A DNA stretch of 27,697 nucleotides, taken from CAVPLM01 sp964497095 (GTDB lineage: Bacteria > Actinomycetota > Thermoleophilia > RBG-16-64-13). Shown here piece by piece: positions 16,126 to 23,804 of this stretch; within the stretch, counting starts at the first letter, position 1, and every line of letters begins with the position of its first letter. The notes beneath the pieces are model-generated. The model was not told where the DNA came from, made no database searches, and worked only from the letters and a program-made list of their open reading frames with translations. The position numbers were made by a program, and so were the translations under genes. The stretch is taken from contig CAZCCL010000025.1 in the NCBI GenBank assembly GCA_964497095.1, positions 1 through 27,697 of the forward strand, given 5' to 3'.

Positions 16126-17046
16126 GTGCGAGGATTCATCACCGATCCCGATGCTCCCGCTGGCCTGCGACTGGCAGACGACCTCACCGAGCCGGTGCCG
16201 TCTGCCGGCGAGGCGCTGGTGGAGGTACGCTCCTATTCGGTGAACCGGGGAGAGCTGTTCCTGCTCCAGGTGCGACCCGATGGCTGGCGCCCGGGCCAGG
16301 ATCTGGCCGGAGTGGTGATACAGGCCGCCCAAGACGGCAGTGGTCCGGCCGCCGGTACCCGTGTGGTCGGCCTTGTCGACTGGGAATGCTGGGCGGAGCG
16401 CGTGGCGGTGCCTGCATCGCTGACCGTACCACTTCCCGAGAGCGTCTCGTTCGAAGAGGCGGCTTCTCTGCCCATCGCCGGGCTCACCGCGCTGCGCGCC
16501 GTCCGCATGGGGGGATCTTTGCTGGGCCGCCGTGTGCTCGTTACCGGCGCGACGGGCGGTGTCGGCCAATTCGCCGTTCAGTTGGCGGTCACGAGCGGAG
16601 CCGACGTTACAGCCCTGGTGACCGGTCCCGAGCGAGAGACCGAAGCGTCGGCTCTCGGGGCGCGTAGTATAGTCACCACCTTGGATGACGATACCCTGGG
16701 CCCCTTCGACCTGGTGCTAGACGGGATCGGCGGTCACGTCCTCACCGACGCGGTGCACCGGCTTTCTCCTGGAGGCACGGCGGTCACCTACGGGACCCTG
16801 GGCGGCCCGGCGTCGCTTGCCCTGCTGGATTTCCCGCGCGGATCGGCGTGTCGGATCGTTCCCCTCTTCCACGCATATCCTCAGGAGACCCGCGGAGAAG
16901 ACCTGGCGGTGCTTGTGACCCTCGTGGCCGAGGAACGGCTCAAGCCGCTCCTGGGTATGGTCAGCGACTGGACGGAGACCCGCGAGGTGCTCGAAGCCCT
17001 GCGGGAACGGCGGGTCCGAGGCAAGGCAGTGCTGGTCCGCTCCTAG
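16126..17046 (+). CDS. MDR-family NAD(P)H:quinone-type oxidoreductase
   Basis: This is a medium-chain dehydrogenase/reductase of 306 aa without the catalytic zinc Cys/His set, so it is of the quinone reductase or enoyl reductase type. A GroES-like N-terminal domain contains YSVNRGELF and GQDLAGVV. The Rossmann domain follows with GATGGVGQFAVQLA (141-154), then VLDGIGGHVL and a C-terminal RRVRGKAVL typical of the family. The start is the GTG at 16126, two bases after the preceding stop, with AAAGGA as ribosome-binding site. The substrate cannot be told. It is probably cotranscribed with the zinc-ribbon gene. Confidence 0.87.
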   Translation: MRGFITDPDAPAGLRLADDLTEPVPSAGEALVEVRSYSVNRGELFLLQVRPDGWRPGQDLAGVVIQAAQDGSGPAAGTRVVGLVDWECWAERVAVPASLTVPLPESVSFEEAASLPIAGLTALRAVRMGGSLLGRRVLVTGATGGVGQFAVQLAVTSGADVTALVTGPERETEASALGARSIVTTLDDDTLGPFDLVLDGIGGHVLTDAVHRLSPGGTAVTYGTLGGPASLALLDFPRGSACRIVPLFHAYPQETRGEDLAVLVTLVAEERLKPLLGMVSDWTETREVLEALRERRVRGKAVLVRS

Positions 17047-17119
17047 CCGCCTACGGAATCGCAGCAACACCGTGTGCAGGAATCCTGCGCGACCTGCTCG
17101 TATTGAAACCAGTGGGAGA

Positions 17120-17138
17120 GCGGACGCTTCGCGTCCGC
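17120..17138. other. Perfect 8-bp hairpin, GCGGACGC-TTC-GCGTCCGC
   Basis: Stem 17120-17127 pairs fully with 17131-17138 around a TTC loop. The outer bases GGGAG (17114-17118) can pair with CTCCC (17147-17151) to lengthen the structure. No T-run follows, so it is not a standard terminator. It lies in the noncoding stretch between the MDR gene and the SDR remnant. The rest of 17047-17230 shows no coding signal that I recognise. Confidence 0.5.
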
Positions 17139-17231
17139 ATCGAACACTCCCTTCTCCTTAAGGCGGAGCTGAGGGAGCCGGCGGTCTTAGTCGGCAGGCC
17201 GTACGACCAGCGGCGACGCCACCCATCACGG

Positions 17232-17253
17232 AGGGGACGCATCTGCGTCCCTT
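17232..17253 (+). terminator. Possible terminator hairpin
   Basis: GGGACGCA (17234-17241) pairs perfectly with TGCGTCCC (17244-17251) across two bases, with one more G-T and one A-T pair outside. A T-rich but mixed tail (TTCTGTCTG) follows. It could end the transcript that includes the zinc-ribbon and MDR genes, 190 bases upstream. A hairpin of an unknown RNA is an equal possibility. Confidence 0.35.
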
Positions 17254-17400
17254 CTGTCTGTACGAAGCCATCGCCCCCTTGATGGAGCAGCAGAAGCGCG
17301 GTCCACCAGATCACCCAGTGCCTGGCGCGTGCCCTGGGCCCTTCGGGCACCTGTGTCAACTCCATCGCGCATCGTGGATGGAGGCGCCGCCTTCGTGTAG
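17250..17400 (+). pseudogene. Remnant of a short-chain dehydrogenase/reductase gene
   Basis: Three pieces of an SDR protein survive in order but in three different frames. Piece one (from 17261) reads YEAIAPLMEQQKRG, like the helix before the catalytic Ser. Piece two (17286-17369) reads SAVHQITQCLARALGPSG then TCVNSIA, the helix and strand after the catalytic Tyr. Piece three (17368-17400) reads RIVDGGAAFV and then stop, the usual SDR C-terminus. The cofactor-binding N-terminus, the catalytic Tyr-Lys and most of the C-terminal third are gone. Each junction fits a deletion with a frame change, so this is a dead gene. Confidence 0.68.
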
Positions 17401-17506
17401 ATGACCTCGGCCGGCCGGTCAGATAGTAGTATTGGTGATCAGCCGCGGATGGGCAGCCGAAGCCGCGATGAACGACAGGTGCAACTTACGCCAGGAGATC
17501 ACCTCC

Positions 17507-18679
17507 ATGGAACCGACCGATGTGATCGAGATCAGCGTCCCACGTACGCTCTTCGGGGTGGGCGCGATCGACGGCCTGGGAGATCTGGTGAGAAGCCTGG
17601 GGGCGGCTCGGGTCCTCTTGGTGACCGATCCTGGAGTGGTCGGCGCCGGCCTCGTCGAAACGGTCAAGACCGTTCTTGACACCGCCGGCCTAAGAGCCGA
17701 TCTCTTCGACGAGTGCGGGGCTGAAGCGCCCGCCAGTATCATCGAAAGGCTGGCCGAGAAGGCGAGGACGGCGAGGTACGACCTGCTTGTGGGACTGGGC
17801 GGAGGCAGCGTCATGGACACTACCAAGGCTGCCGCCCTGCTTGCGGTCGACGAAACTGTCACGGTCCAGGACCTTATCGAAGGGAAAGGGCCGACGAGGA
17901 GTCTCGCCAAAGTCCTCATCCCCACCACGGCGGGAACGGGCTCGGAATGGAGCACCGCGGCGGTGGTTACGACCGACGCGACCGACGACCGCACCTATAC
18001 GTATCTGTCCGCGGCCAACTACCCCGACGCCGTCATCATCGACCCGGCGCTGACTCTGCGCCTGCCACCCAGGAACACGGCCGACACCGGCGTCGATGCC
18101 CTCACCCACGCCGTAGAGGCCTACACCTGCATCCGCGCGAACCTTCTCTCGGACATGTATGCGTCCACGGCCATCTCTGTGATCTCCACCAGTCTGGGAC
18201 CGGCCTTCGCCAAGGGCTCACAGCGCATGGAAGACCGCTACCGAATGGCGATCGGCGCGGCCATGGCCATGCAGGCGGGTACGCTCGCCGGCGTCGGCCT
18301 GGCCCACTTCATGAATCACGCGCTGGGTAAGAGGGCGCACTTGTCCCACGGATCTACGGTCGGACTCATGCTCCCCTATGTCATGGAATACAACCTGATC
18401 TCGAATCCAGGGCGTTTTGCAGAGGTGGCCCGACTCATGGGCGAGAACACTGATGGTCTATCCACCATGGAAGCCGCCCAGAGGTCGGTGACGGCGGTCC
18501 GCCGCTTTCTGAGCGCCCTGGACATGCCCCAGCGCTTGTCCGACGTGGGCCTCACCGAAGCGGACATCCCGCACCTGGTCGAGGAACTGATGACCCTCCA
18601 GACCTTGCCCATCGCCTTCATGAACCCGCGTGAGGTCGGGGCGGAGGAGGCCCGGGGGATCTATATGAAGGCCCTTTAG
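17507..18679 (+). CDS. Iron-containing alcohol dehydrogenase
   Basis: This enzyme of 390 aa belongs to the Fe-ADH family, which interconverts alcohols and aldehydes or ketones with NAD(P). The cofactor site GLGGGSVMDTTKAAA lies near 96-110, followed by PTTAGTGSEWS. The iron ligands are D197 and H201 (in DTGVDALTHAVEAY), H267 (GLAHFMNHALG) and H281 (HLSHGSTVG). The ATG at 17507 is chosen because AGGAG precedes it at 9 bases; upstream in-frame starts at 17432 and 17468 lack a good site. The substrate is not clear: lactaldehyde, 1,3-propanediol or ethanol types are all possible. It stands alone between two gene remnants. Confidence 0.9.
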   Translation: MEPTDVIEISVPRTLFGVGAIDGLGDLVRSLGAARVLLVTDPGVVGAGLVETVKTVLDTAGLRADLFDECGAEAPASIIERLAEKARTARYDLLVGLGGGSVMDTTKAAALLAVDETVTVQDLIEGKGPTRSLAKVLIPTTAGTGSEWSTAAVVTTDATDDRTYTYLSAANYPDAVIIDPALTLRLPPRNTADTGVDALTHAVEAYTCIRANLLSDMYASTAISVISTSLGPAFAKGSQRMEDRYRMAIGAAMAMQAGTLAGVGLAHFMNHALGKRAHLSHGSTVGLMLPYVMEYNLISNPGRFAEVARLMGENTDGLSTMEAAQRSVTAVRRFLSALDMPQRLSDVGLTEADIPHLVEELMTLQTLPIAFMNPREVGAEEARGIYMKAL

Positions 18680-18756
18680 CCGGCCGTTTAGCGGAGGCCG
18701 TCTGGCCAATGTTCCCGACGCCGCTCGGCGGCCGCTTCGTGATTCCTCCGGCGGCC

Positions 18757-18898
18757 CTATTCGGGCACCACCGCCACTACGCTCATCTCGAACTTCAGCC
18801 GGAGACCGGTCGCCCGGCGGACCACCTCCACGGTACGGCTTGACGGGCGGTGATCGCCCAAGTACTCACCGAACACGCGGCTGATGGCATCCCGGCTA
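18757..18898 (-). pseudogene. C-terminal remnant of a RidA (YjgF) family gene
   Basis: Right after the phosphoketolase stop, a frame without a proper start reads SRDAISRVFGEYLGDHRPSS then RTVEVV and ends FEMSVVAVVPE-stop at 18757. This matches the last third of RidA-family enamine deaminases (NAVY-x-x-YFG-x-HRPARTTVEV). The first two thirds, including most of the active site, are missing. It is either the end of a deleted gene or a short tail coupled to xfp. The 77 bases between it and the Fe-ADH gene hold only GC-rich inverted repeats. Confidence 0.65.
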
Positions 18899-21343
18899 TG
18901 CCCGCACGGAGTACGATCCCCAGGTCCATTCCTTGACGAGGGGCATGTCGTCCCCGTACTCCCGGATGTACTCCCAGTGGTCTACGTGGATCTCCCTGAC
19001 CAGCTGACGCAAGTGCGCCGCCCGCTGTCCCAGGCCGGGCACGCGGTCGATGACGTCGCGCACCAGGCTGAAGCGATCGAGCTCATTGCGCACGGTCATG
19101 TCGAACGGGGTCGTCGTGCTGCCCTCCTCTTTGTAGCCGCGCACGTGGAGATTGCCGTGGTTCGTGCGCCGGTAGGTGAGCCGGTGGATCAGCCACGGGT
19201 ACCCGTGATACGCGAAGATGACGGGACGATCGACGGTGAACAGGCTGTCGAACTCCCGGTCGGAGAGACCATGGGGGTGCTCGCTTTGAGGCTGCAGGGT
19301 CATGAGATCCACCACGTTGACCACCCGGATCCTGAGATCGGGAAGATACCGTCGCAGGAAGTCCACCGCCGCCAGCGTCTCCATGGTGGGGACGTCGCCC
19401 GCGCAGGCCATCACCACATCCGGATCCGTCCCCTCGTCGTTGCTGGCCCACTTCCAGATCCCCACTCCGGCGGCGCAGTGCCGGATGGCGGACGCCATGT
19501 CCAGCCACTGAGGCTCAGGCTGCTTGCCGGAGACGATCACGTTCACAAGATCACGGCTGCGCAGGCACCTGTCGGTGACGTGGAGCAGGCAGTTGGCGTC
19601 CGGGGGGAGATATACCCGTACCACCGAGGGCTTCTTGGTGAGCACGTGGTCGATGAACCCCGGATCCTGGTGAGAGAAACCGTTGTGGTCCTGACGCCAG
19701 ACGTGCGAGGTCAGCAGGTAGTTGAGCGAGGCGATCGGCCGTCTCCAGGGGATCTCCTGGCTCACGTCGAGCCATTTGGCATGCTGGTTGAACATCGAAT
19801 CGACTATGTGGATGAAGGCTTCGTAGCAGGAGAAGAGACCGTGACGGCCGGTCAGCAGGTACCCCTCCAGCCAGCCCTGGATGGTGTGCTCGCTCAGGAT
19901 CTCCATGACCCGGCCGTCAGGGGCGAGCCGGTCGTCTCCAGGGATCACGGCGGCGTTCCAGGTGCGAGGGGTGACCTCGAGCACGGAGCCCAGCCGGTTG
20001 GAGACGGTCTCGTCCGGTCCAAAGAGCCGGAAATCCTTCGTATCCAGATTGAGCCGCATGGTCTCCGCGAGGAAGTCGCCCATGACTTTCGTCGATTGGC
20101 CAAACACGGCGCCGGGCGCAGGCACCTCCACCTGGAAATCGCGGAAGTCCGGAAGCTCGAGATCGCGCAGCAGCAGTCCCCCGTTGGCGTGGGGGTTGTC
20201 GCCCATGCGCCGGATGCCTTTGGGCGCCAGTTCCGCCAGTTCGGCGCGGAAAGTGCCGGCCTCGTCGAAGAGTTCTTCGGGCCTGTAGCTGCGCATCCAG
20301 TCCTCGAGGAGACGTATGTGTTTCTCGGTCATGTCCGAGAACGGGACTTGGTGCGAGCGGAAGGTGCCTTCTGTCTGCAGTCCGTCGACGGTCTTGGGAC
20401 CGGTCCAGCCCTTCGGTGTCACCAGCACTATCGCCGGCCATACGGGGCGCTCGACGATACCCTCGACCCTAGCCCGCTTCTGATACATCTCGATCTCGTC
20501 CAAGGCCAGGTCGAGAGTGGCCGCCATGAGTTGGTGCACGCGTTCGGGGTCTTCTCCTTCCACGAAATAGGGCTTGTGGCCGCAGCCCCTCAGGTAGTCC
20601 GCCAGCTCTTCCCGACCGATCCGGGCGAGGACGGTAGGATTGGCTATCTTGTAGCCGTTGAGATGCAGTATGGGTAACACAGCCCCATCGGTGGCCGGGT
20701 CGAGGAACTTGTTCGACTGCCAGGACGCGGCCAGTGGCCCGGTCTCCGCCTCCCCGTCACCTATGACACAACAGGCGATCAGGTCGGGGTTGTCGAAGAC
20801 CGCCCCGTAGGCATGGGAGAGCGCATACCCCAGCTCTCCACCTTCGTGGATAGAACCGGGCGTCTCCGGAGCCACATGACTGGGGATACCTCCCGGAAAC
20901 GAGAACTGCTTGAAGAGTCGCTGCATCCCATCTTCGTTCTGAGGGATGTGAGCGTAATACTCGCTGTAGGTGCCCTCGAGGAAGACGTTCGCGACGATAG
21001 CCGGACCCCCGTGGCCCGGTCCGCAGACATAGATCACGTCCAGGTCGCGGGCCTTGATCACCCGGTTGAGGTGTACGTAGATCATGTTTAGACCGGGGCA
21101 AGTGCCCCAGTGGCCGAGCAGACGGGCCTTGATGTGCTCTTTGCGCAGGGGCTCCCGGAGAAGGGGATTGTCCTTCAAATAGATCTGGCCTACGGAGAGA
21201 TAGTTGGCCGCGCGCCAATAAGCGTTCATCCGCTCCAGGGTGGTGCGATCGAGAGGCCTCTGCTCCTCGAGCCCCGATCCTTGCTCAAGCAGCGAATCCT
21301 CCTGCAGTGGCGACCGGTCTTGGGGCGACGATTGACTGCTCAC
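18896..21343 (-). CDS. xfp: Xylulose-5-phosphate/fructose-6-phosphate phosphoketolase
   Basis: This ThDP enzyme (815 aa, full length) cleaves xylulose-5-P, and usually fructose-6-P, with phosphate to give acetyl phosphate and glyceraldehyde-3-P or erythrose-4-P. Family signatures are LLGHWGTCPGLN near 76-86, CGPGHGGPA, SIHEGGELGYALSHAYGA and the ThDP motif IGDGEAETGPLA with NK at 211-212. The GTG at 21343 has AAGGAGGA 5 bases upstream and overlaps the acetate kinase stop as GTGA. With ackA it forms the classic pair giving acetate and ATP from sugar phosphates. The first 30 residues are polar and Gln/Ser-rich, longer than usual. Confidence 0.96.
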   Translation of the reverse strand: MSSQSSPQDRSPLQEDSLLEQGSGLEEQRPLDRTTLERMNAYWRAANYLSVGQIYLKDNPLLREPLRKEHIKARLLGHWGTCPGLNMIYVHLNRVIKARDLDVIYVCGPGHGGPAIVANVFLEGTYSEYYAHIPQNEDGMQRLFKQFSFPGGIPSHVAPETPGSIHEGGELGYALSHAYGAVFDNPDLIACCVIGDGEAETGPLAASWQSNKFLDPATDGAVLPILHLNGYKIANPTVLARIGREELADYLRGCGHKPYFVEGEDPERVHQLMAATLDLALDEIEMYQKRARVEGIVERPVWPAIVLVTPKGWTGPKTVDGLQTEGTFRSHQVPFSDMTEKHIRLLEDWMRSYRPEELFDEAGTFRAELAELAPKGIRRMGDNPHANGGLLLRDLELPDFRDFQVEVPAPGAVFGQSTKVMGDFLAETMRLNLDTKDFRLFGPDETVSNRLGSVLEVTPRTWNAAVIPGDDRLAPDGRVMEILSEHTIQGWLEGYLLTGRHGLFSCYEAFIHIVDSMFNQHAKWLDVSQEIPWRRPIASLNYLLTSHVWRQDHNGFSHQDPGFIDHVLTKKPSVVRVYLPPDANCLLHVTDRCLRSRDLVNVIVSGKQPEPQWLDMASAIRHCAAGVGIWKWASNDEGTDPDVVMACAGDVPTMETLAAVDFLRRYLPDLRIRVVNVVDLMTLQPQSEHPHGLSDREFDSLFTVDRPVIFAYHGYPWLIHRLTYRRTNHGNLHVRGYKEEGSTTTPFDMTVRNELDRFSLVRDVIDRVPGLGQRAAHLRQLVREIHVDHWEYIREYGDDMPLVKEWTWGSYSVRA

Positions 21344-22608
21344 GATCTTCCTCCTTGGGACCTTCGGACGCCCGCACTCGGGGCGCCACCGAACACCAGT
21401 GAATAAGTATGGCGGGCGATCATCAGATCTTCGTTCGTGGGAACGACCATCACCACGCAGCTCCCGGCCTCTTGGCTGATGATCTCGGCGTGGATGTCGT
21501 TCTTCGCGTGATCGAGCTCTATGCCCAGATGCGTCAGGCCCTCGCAGATGAGAGCCCGCACGGGCGCAGCTTTCTCGCCTATGCCGCCGCTGAACACCAG
21601 CAGGTCCACCCCCCCGAGCACGGCGGCCAGCGCGCCGATGGTCTTGCGCGCCTGGTAGCAGTACATGGCGACTGCTTGGGCGGCCGCTTCATGACCGTCC
21701 ACCCGAAGTTCGAGAAGGGTCTTCATATCCGCCGTCTCACCGGATACCCCCTTCAGTCCGCTCTCCTTGTCGAGGAGATGCTCAAGGGCCTTGTCGTCGT
21801 AGCCGCACTCCCGCGCCAGATAGAGCGGCACTCCGGGGTCCAAGTCCCCGGTGCGGGTCCCCATCATGAAACCGCCGAGGGGGGTCATCCCCATGGTGGT
21901 CTCCATAGGCCGGCCGTCCAGACAGGCGGCCATGCTGGCTCCGTTGCCCAGATGGGCCATAACCACCCGGCCCTTCGCACGGTCGCCCAGCCGACTGAGC
22001 AGGTATTCGTAGGAAAGCCCGTGGAAGCCGTATTTGTGCACTCCCTGGTCGAAAAAACGCCGGGGCAGAGGCAGCCGGCGGGCGATCTCGGGCATGTGAG
22101 CGTGAAAAGCGGTATCGAAACAGGCGACCTGGGGCAGATCCGGCCGTTGTCTCTGAAGCGCTTCGACGACGCGCAGGCCGGCCGGCATGTGAAGGGGGGC
22201 CCACGCAGTGTGACGATGCAGATCGGCGACGAGATCCGGGGTCAGTATCTCCGGGGAGAAATGACCCGGTCCCCCGTGGACGATGCGGTGCCCGACGGCC
22301 TCGATCGAGGGGACGTCCTCGTTGGAGAGCAAGGCGAGCGCCAGTTCGATGGCGGCCTCGTGCTGAACGCCTTGCAGGTCTCGCTCGGCGATGGGCTGGC
22401 CCGCCCCATCGACGAACCAAAGGCGGCCCTCCCCCTGCCCGATGCCCTCGACGGCGCCCCGCGCCACCAACTCCTCGGACAGGCTCTGTTGGCGGTCACC
22501 GCCCCCCGGACCCGCGTACCCTCCGTCGCGGCCGCCCATCTCGTACACATGGAACTTGAGCGAGGAAGAGCCGCTGTTGATGCACATGATGGTCTGGGTC
22601 TCGCTCAC
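21340..22608 (-). CDS. ackA: Acetate kinase
   Basis: This enzyme (422 aa) transfers phosphate between acetyl phosphate and ADP. It has the ASKHA fold with INSGSSSLKFH at 10-20, R109-type GHRIVHGG, catalytic D165 in VACFDTAFH, H219 in MAHLGNGASM, GTRTGDLDPG and C-terminal FSGGIGEKAAPVR. Two usual motifs differ: APLHNPxN reads APLHMPAGL, and GFHGTSH reads GFHGLSY. I recall similar changes in acetate kinases encoded beside phosphoketolase, so they probably mark a subgroup and not a dead enzyme. It starts at GTG (22608) with AGGAG about 10 bases upstream, 30 bases after tag. Confidence 0.95.
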   Translation of the reverse strand: MSETQTIMCINSGSSSLKFHVYEMGGRDGGYAGPGGGDRQQSLSEELVARGAVEGIGQGEGRLWFVDGAGQPIAERDLQGVQHEAAIELALALLSNEDVPSIEAVGHRIVHGGPGHFSPEILTPDLVADLHRHTAWAPLHMPAGLRVVEALQRQRPDLPQVACFDTAFHAHMPEIARRLPLPRRFFDQGVHKYGFHGLSYEYLLSRLGDRAKGRVVMAHLGNGASMAACLDGRPMETTMGMTPLGGFMMGTRTGDLDPGVPLYLARECGYDDKALEHLLDKESGLKGVSGETADMKTLLELRVDGHEAAAQAVAMYCYQARKTIGALAAVLGGVDLLVFSGGIGEKAAPVRALICEGLTHLGIELDHAKNDIHAEIISQEAGSCVVMVVPTNEDLMIARHTYSLVFGGAPSAGVRRSQGGRS

Positions 22609-22638
22609 CGCTTCGCCACTCCTGGTCCGCCGCCGGGT

Positions 22639-23211
22639 TCATTCACCTCGTTCCAGTTCCCTCCAACGGAAACAACCGAGGGTATGGTCGTTGACCATGC
22701 CGGTAGCCTGCATATGGGCGTACATGATGGTGGGGCCCACAAACCGGAAGCCCCGCCGCTTGAGGTCGGCGCTCAGCCGCTCGGCCGTCGCCGTCTTCGC
22801 CGGGATTTCGGCCGTGTCGCTCCACCTATTCTGTATGGTCTCACCGCCGACGAATCCCCAAACGTAGGCGTCGAAGCTGCCGAACTCTCCCTGCACCTCA
22901 AGGAACCGGCGGGCGTTGGTGATAGCAGACTCCACCTTCAGCCGGTTCCGCACTATCTCCGGGTCGGTCAGAAGCCGCTCGACATCTGTGCGGCCGAAGG
23001 CAGCCACCTTCGCCGGATCGAAGCCTAGGAAGGCCTTTCGGTAACCCTCCCGCTTCCTGAGGATGGTCAGCCAACTCAGACCGGCCTGCGCCCCCTCCAG
23101 CACCAAGAACTCGAACAGCGAACGGTCGTCGTGTACGGGTACTCCCCACTCCTGGTCGTGGTAGGCCACGTACAATGGCTCGTCCCCCACCCAAGCGCAG
23201 CGTGTCAGCAA
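22639..23211 (-). CDS. tag: DNA-3-methyladenine glycosylase I
   Basis: This base-excision enzyme removes 3-methyladenine from alkylated DNA. It is 190 aa, with family signatures RCAWVGDEPLYVAYHDQEWG, EGAQAGLSWLTILRKREGYR and NDHTLGCFRW. The structural zinc ligands C5, H18, H176 and C180 are all present, offset by one from those of E. coli Tag. The start is TTG at 23211, which places the Cys at the correct distance from the N-terminus. It is first in the tag-ackA-xfp set on the minus strand, and there is no obvious functional link with its partners. Confidence 0.94.
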   Translation of the reverse strand: MLTRCAWVGDEPLYVAYHDQEWGVPVHDDRSLFEFLVLEGAQAGLSWLTILRKREGYRKAFLGFDPAKVAAFGRTDVERLLTDPEIVRNRLKVESAITNARRFLEVQGEFGSFDAYVWGFVGGETIQNRWSDTAEIPAKTATAERLSADLKRRGFRFVGPTIMYAHMQATGMVNDHTLGCFRWRELERGE

Positions 23212-23299
23212 CTCCGCTGCCTCTTGATCGCGGCTGCCAGCCCATGCGCCTGGAAGTAGCTACACCGACTGTTCGCGGCCAGGTCGCGGTGAAGCGGGT

Positions 23300-23547
23300 T
23301 CACGGGAGGACGAGGGACTCGACGACCTGGATTGTCAGCTCCCGGATGTCGGGATCGTCGATACCCCGTGAGCGATTTCCTGGCGACGGACGGATGTCGA
23401 TCGAGGAGTCGAACTCGATCAGTTCTGCGCCGTCTACGGCCATGATCCCGCGTTCCACGTCGACCACGGCCTTCACGAGATCCCCAAACCCGGCCTCGGC
23501 CTCGAAGCAAGCTCCCGCACCGTTGTCGGGGCGTCGATGATCTTCAT
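23300..23547 (-). pseudogene. Frameshifted DUF5674-like gene
   Basis: An ATG at 23547 opens MKIIDAPTTVRELAS and then hits a stop at 23473. In the next frame the family sequence resumes as EAEAGFGDLVKAVVDVERGI then MAVDGA, ELIEFDSSIDIRPSPGNRSR then GIDDPDIREL. A single lost base near 23505 would join them. The usual segment of about 30 residues between the MAV-GGE part and the W-IEFDS part also seems absent, with the frame kept. So the gene appears shortened as well as shifted. A sequencing error could explain the shift but not the deletion. The family name is from memory. Confidence 0.5.
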
Positions 23548-23731
23548 GCCCACGAATGTAGCATAGGCGACCGTTCGCCAGCCGGCATAGGTCCCCGCCG
23601 ACCATGACGGCCCATGGCCCCTCATTTGGAGTCCACGGCCTCCAGTTGCGCCTCTTGACCGGGCCGATCGTCCCGGGTCCCAAGAGTCTCTCGAATCTCT
23701 GTGTCATGTCTCTCGGATTCCTCTAGAACTG

Positions 23732-23748
23732 CACCCGCTCAGTGCGCG
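23732..23748 (-). terminator. Weak hairpin downstream of the LDH/MDH-type gene
   Basis: On the minus strand CCCGC pairs with GCGGG around a 7-base loop, followed by TGCAGTTCT. It lies 57 bases after the dehydrogenase stop. The stem is short, so the call is weak. The remaining bases between 23548 and 23804 show no coding signal I can support. Confidence 0.25.
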
Positions 23749-23804
23749 GGCCAGGCTGGGGGTACCGCCTGCTCGCTGGCGTATGCCGCGCATCCCCTAT
23801 CTAT

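Noticed and set aside
17100..17112. ATTGAAAC, which resembles the end of some CRISPR repeats, near a hairpin
   Set aside because: It occurs once here, with no second repeat or regular spacers nearby.
17051..17365. Minus-strand open frame of 104 codons across the hairpin region
   Set aside because: It has no recognisable family, is rich in Arg and Ser as shadow frames in GC-rich DNA are, and covers the plus-strand SDR remnant.
18884..20677. Long plus-strand frame opposite the phosphoketolase gene (597 codons)
   Set aside because: It is an antisense shadow rich in Val, His, Arg and Glu, without any family motif; phosphoketolase on the other strand is unmistakable.
21409..23028. Long plus-strand frame opposite acetate kinase and tag (539 codons)
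   Set aside because: It crosses two real genes and their spacer on the opposite strand and has no family sequence.
23548..23707. N-terminal extension of the DUF5674-like frame (begins MTQRFERLLGPG)
   Set aside because: The family-like start is the ATG at 23547 in the neighbouring frame; the extension resembles no family and has no clear ribosome-binding site.
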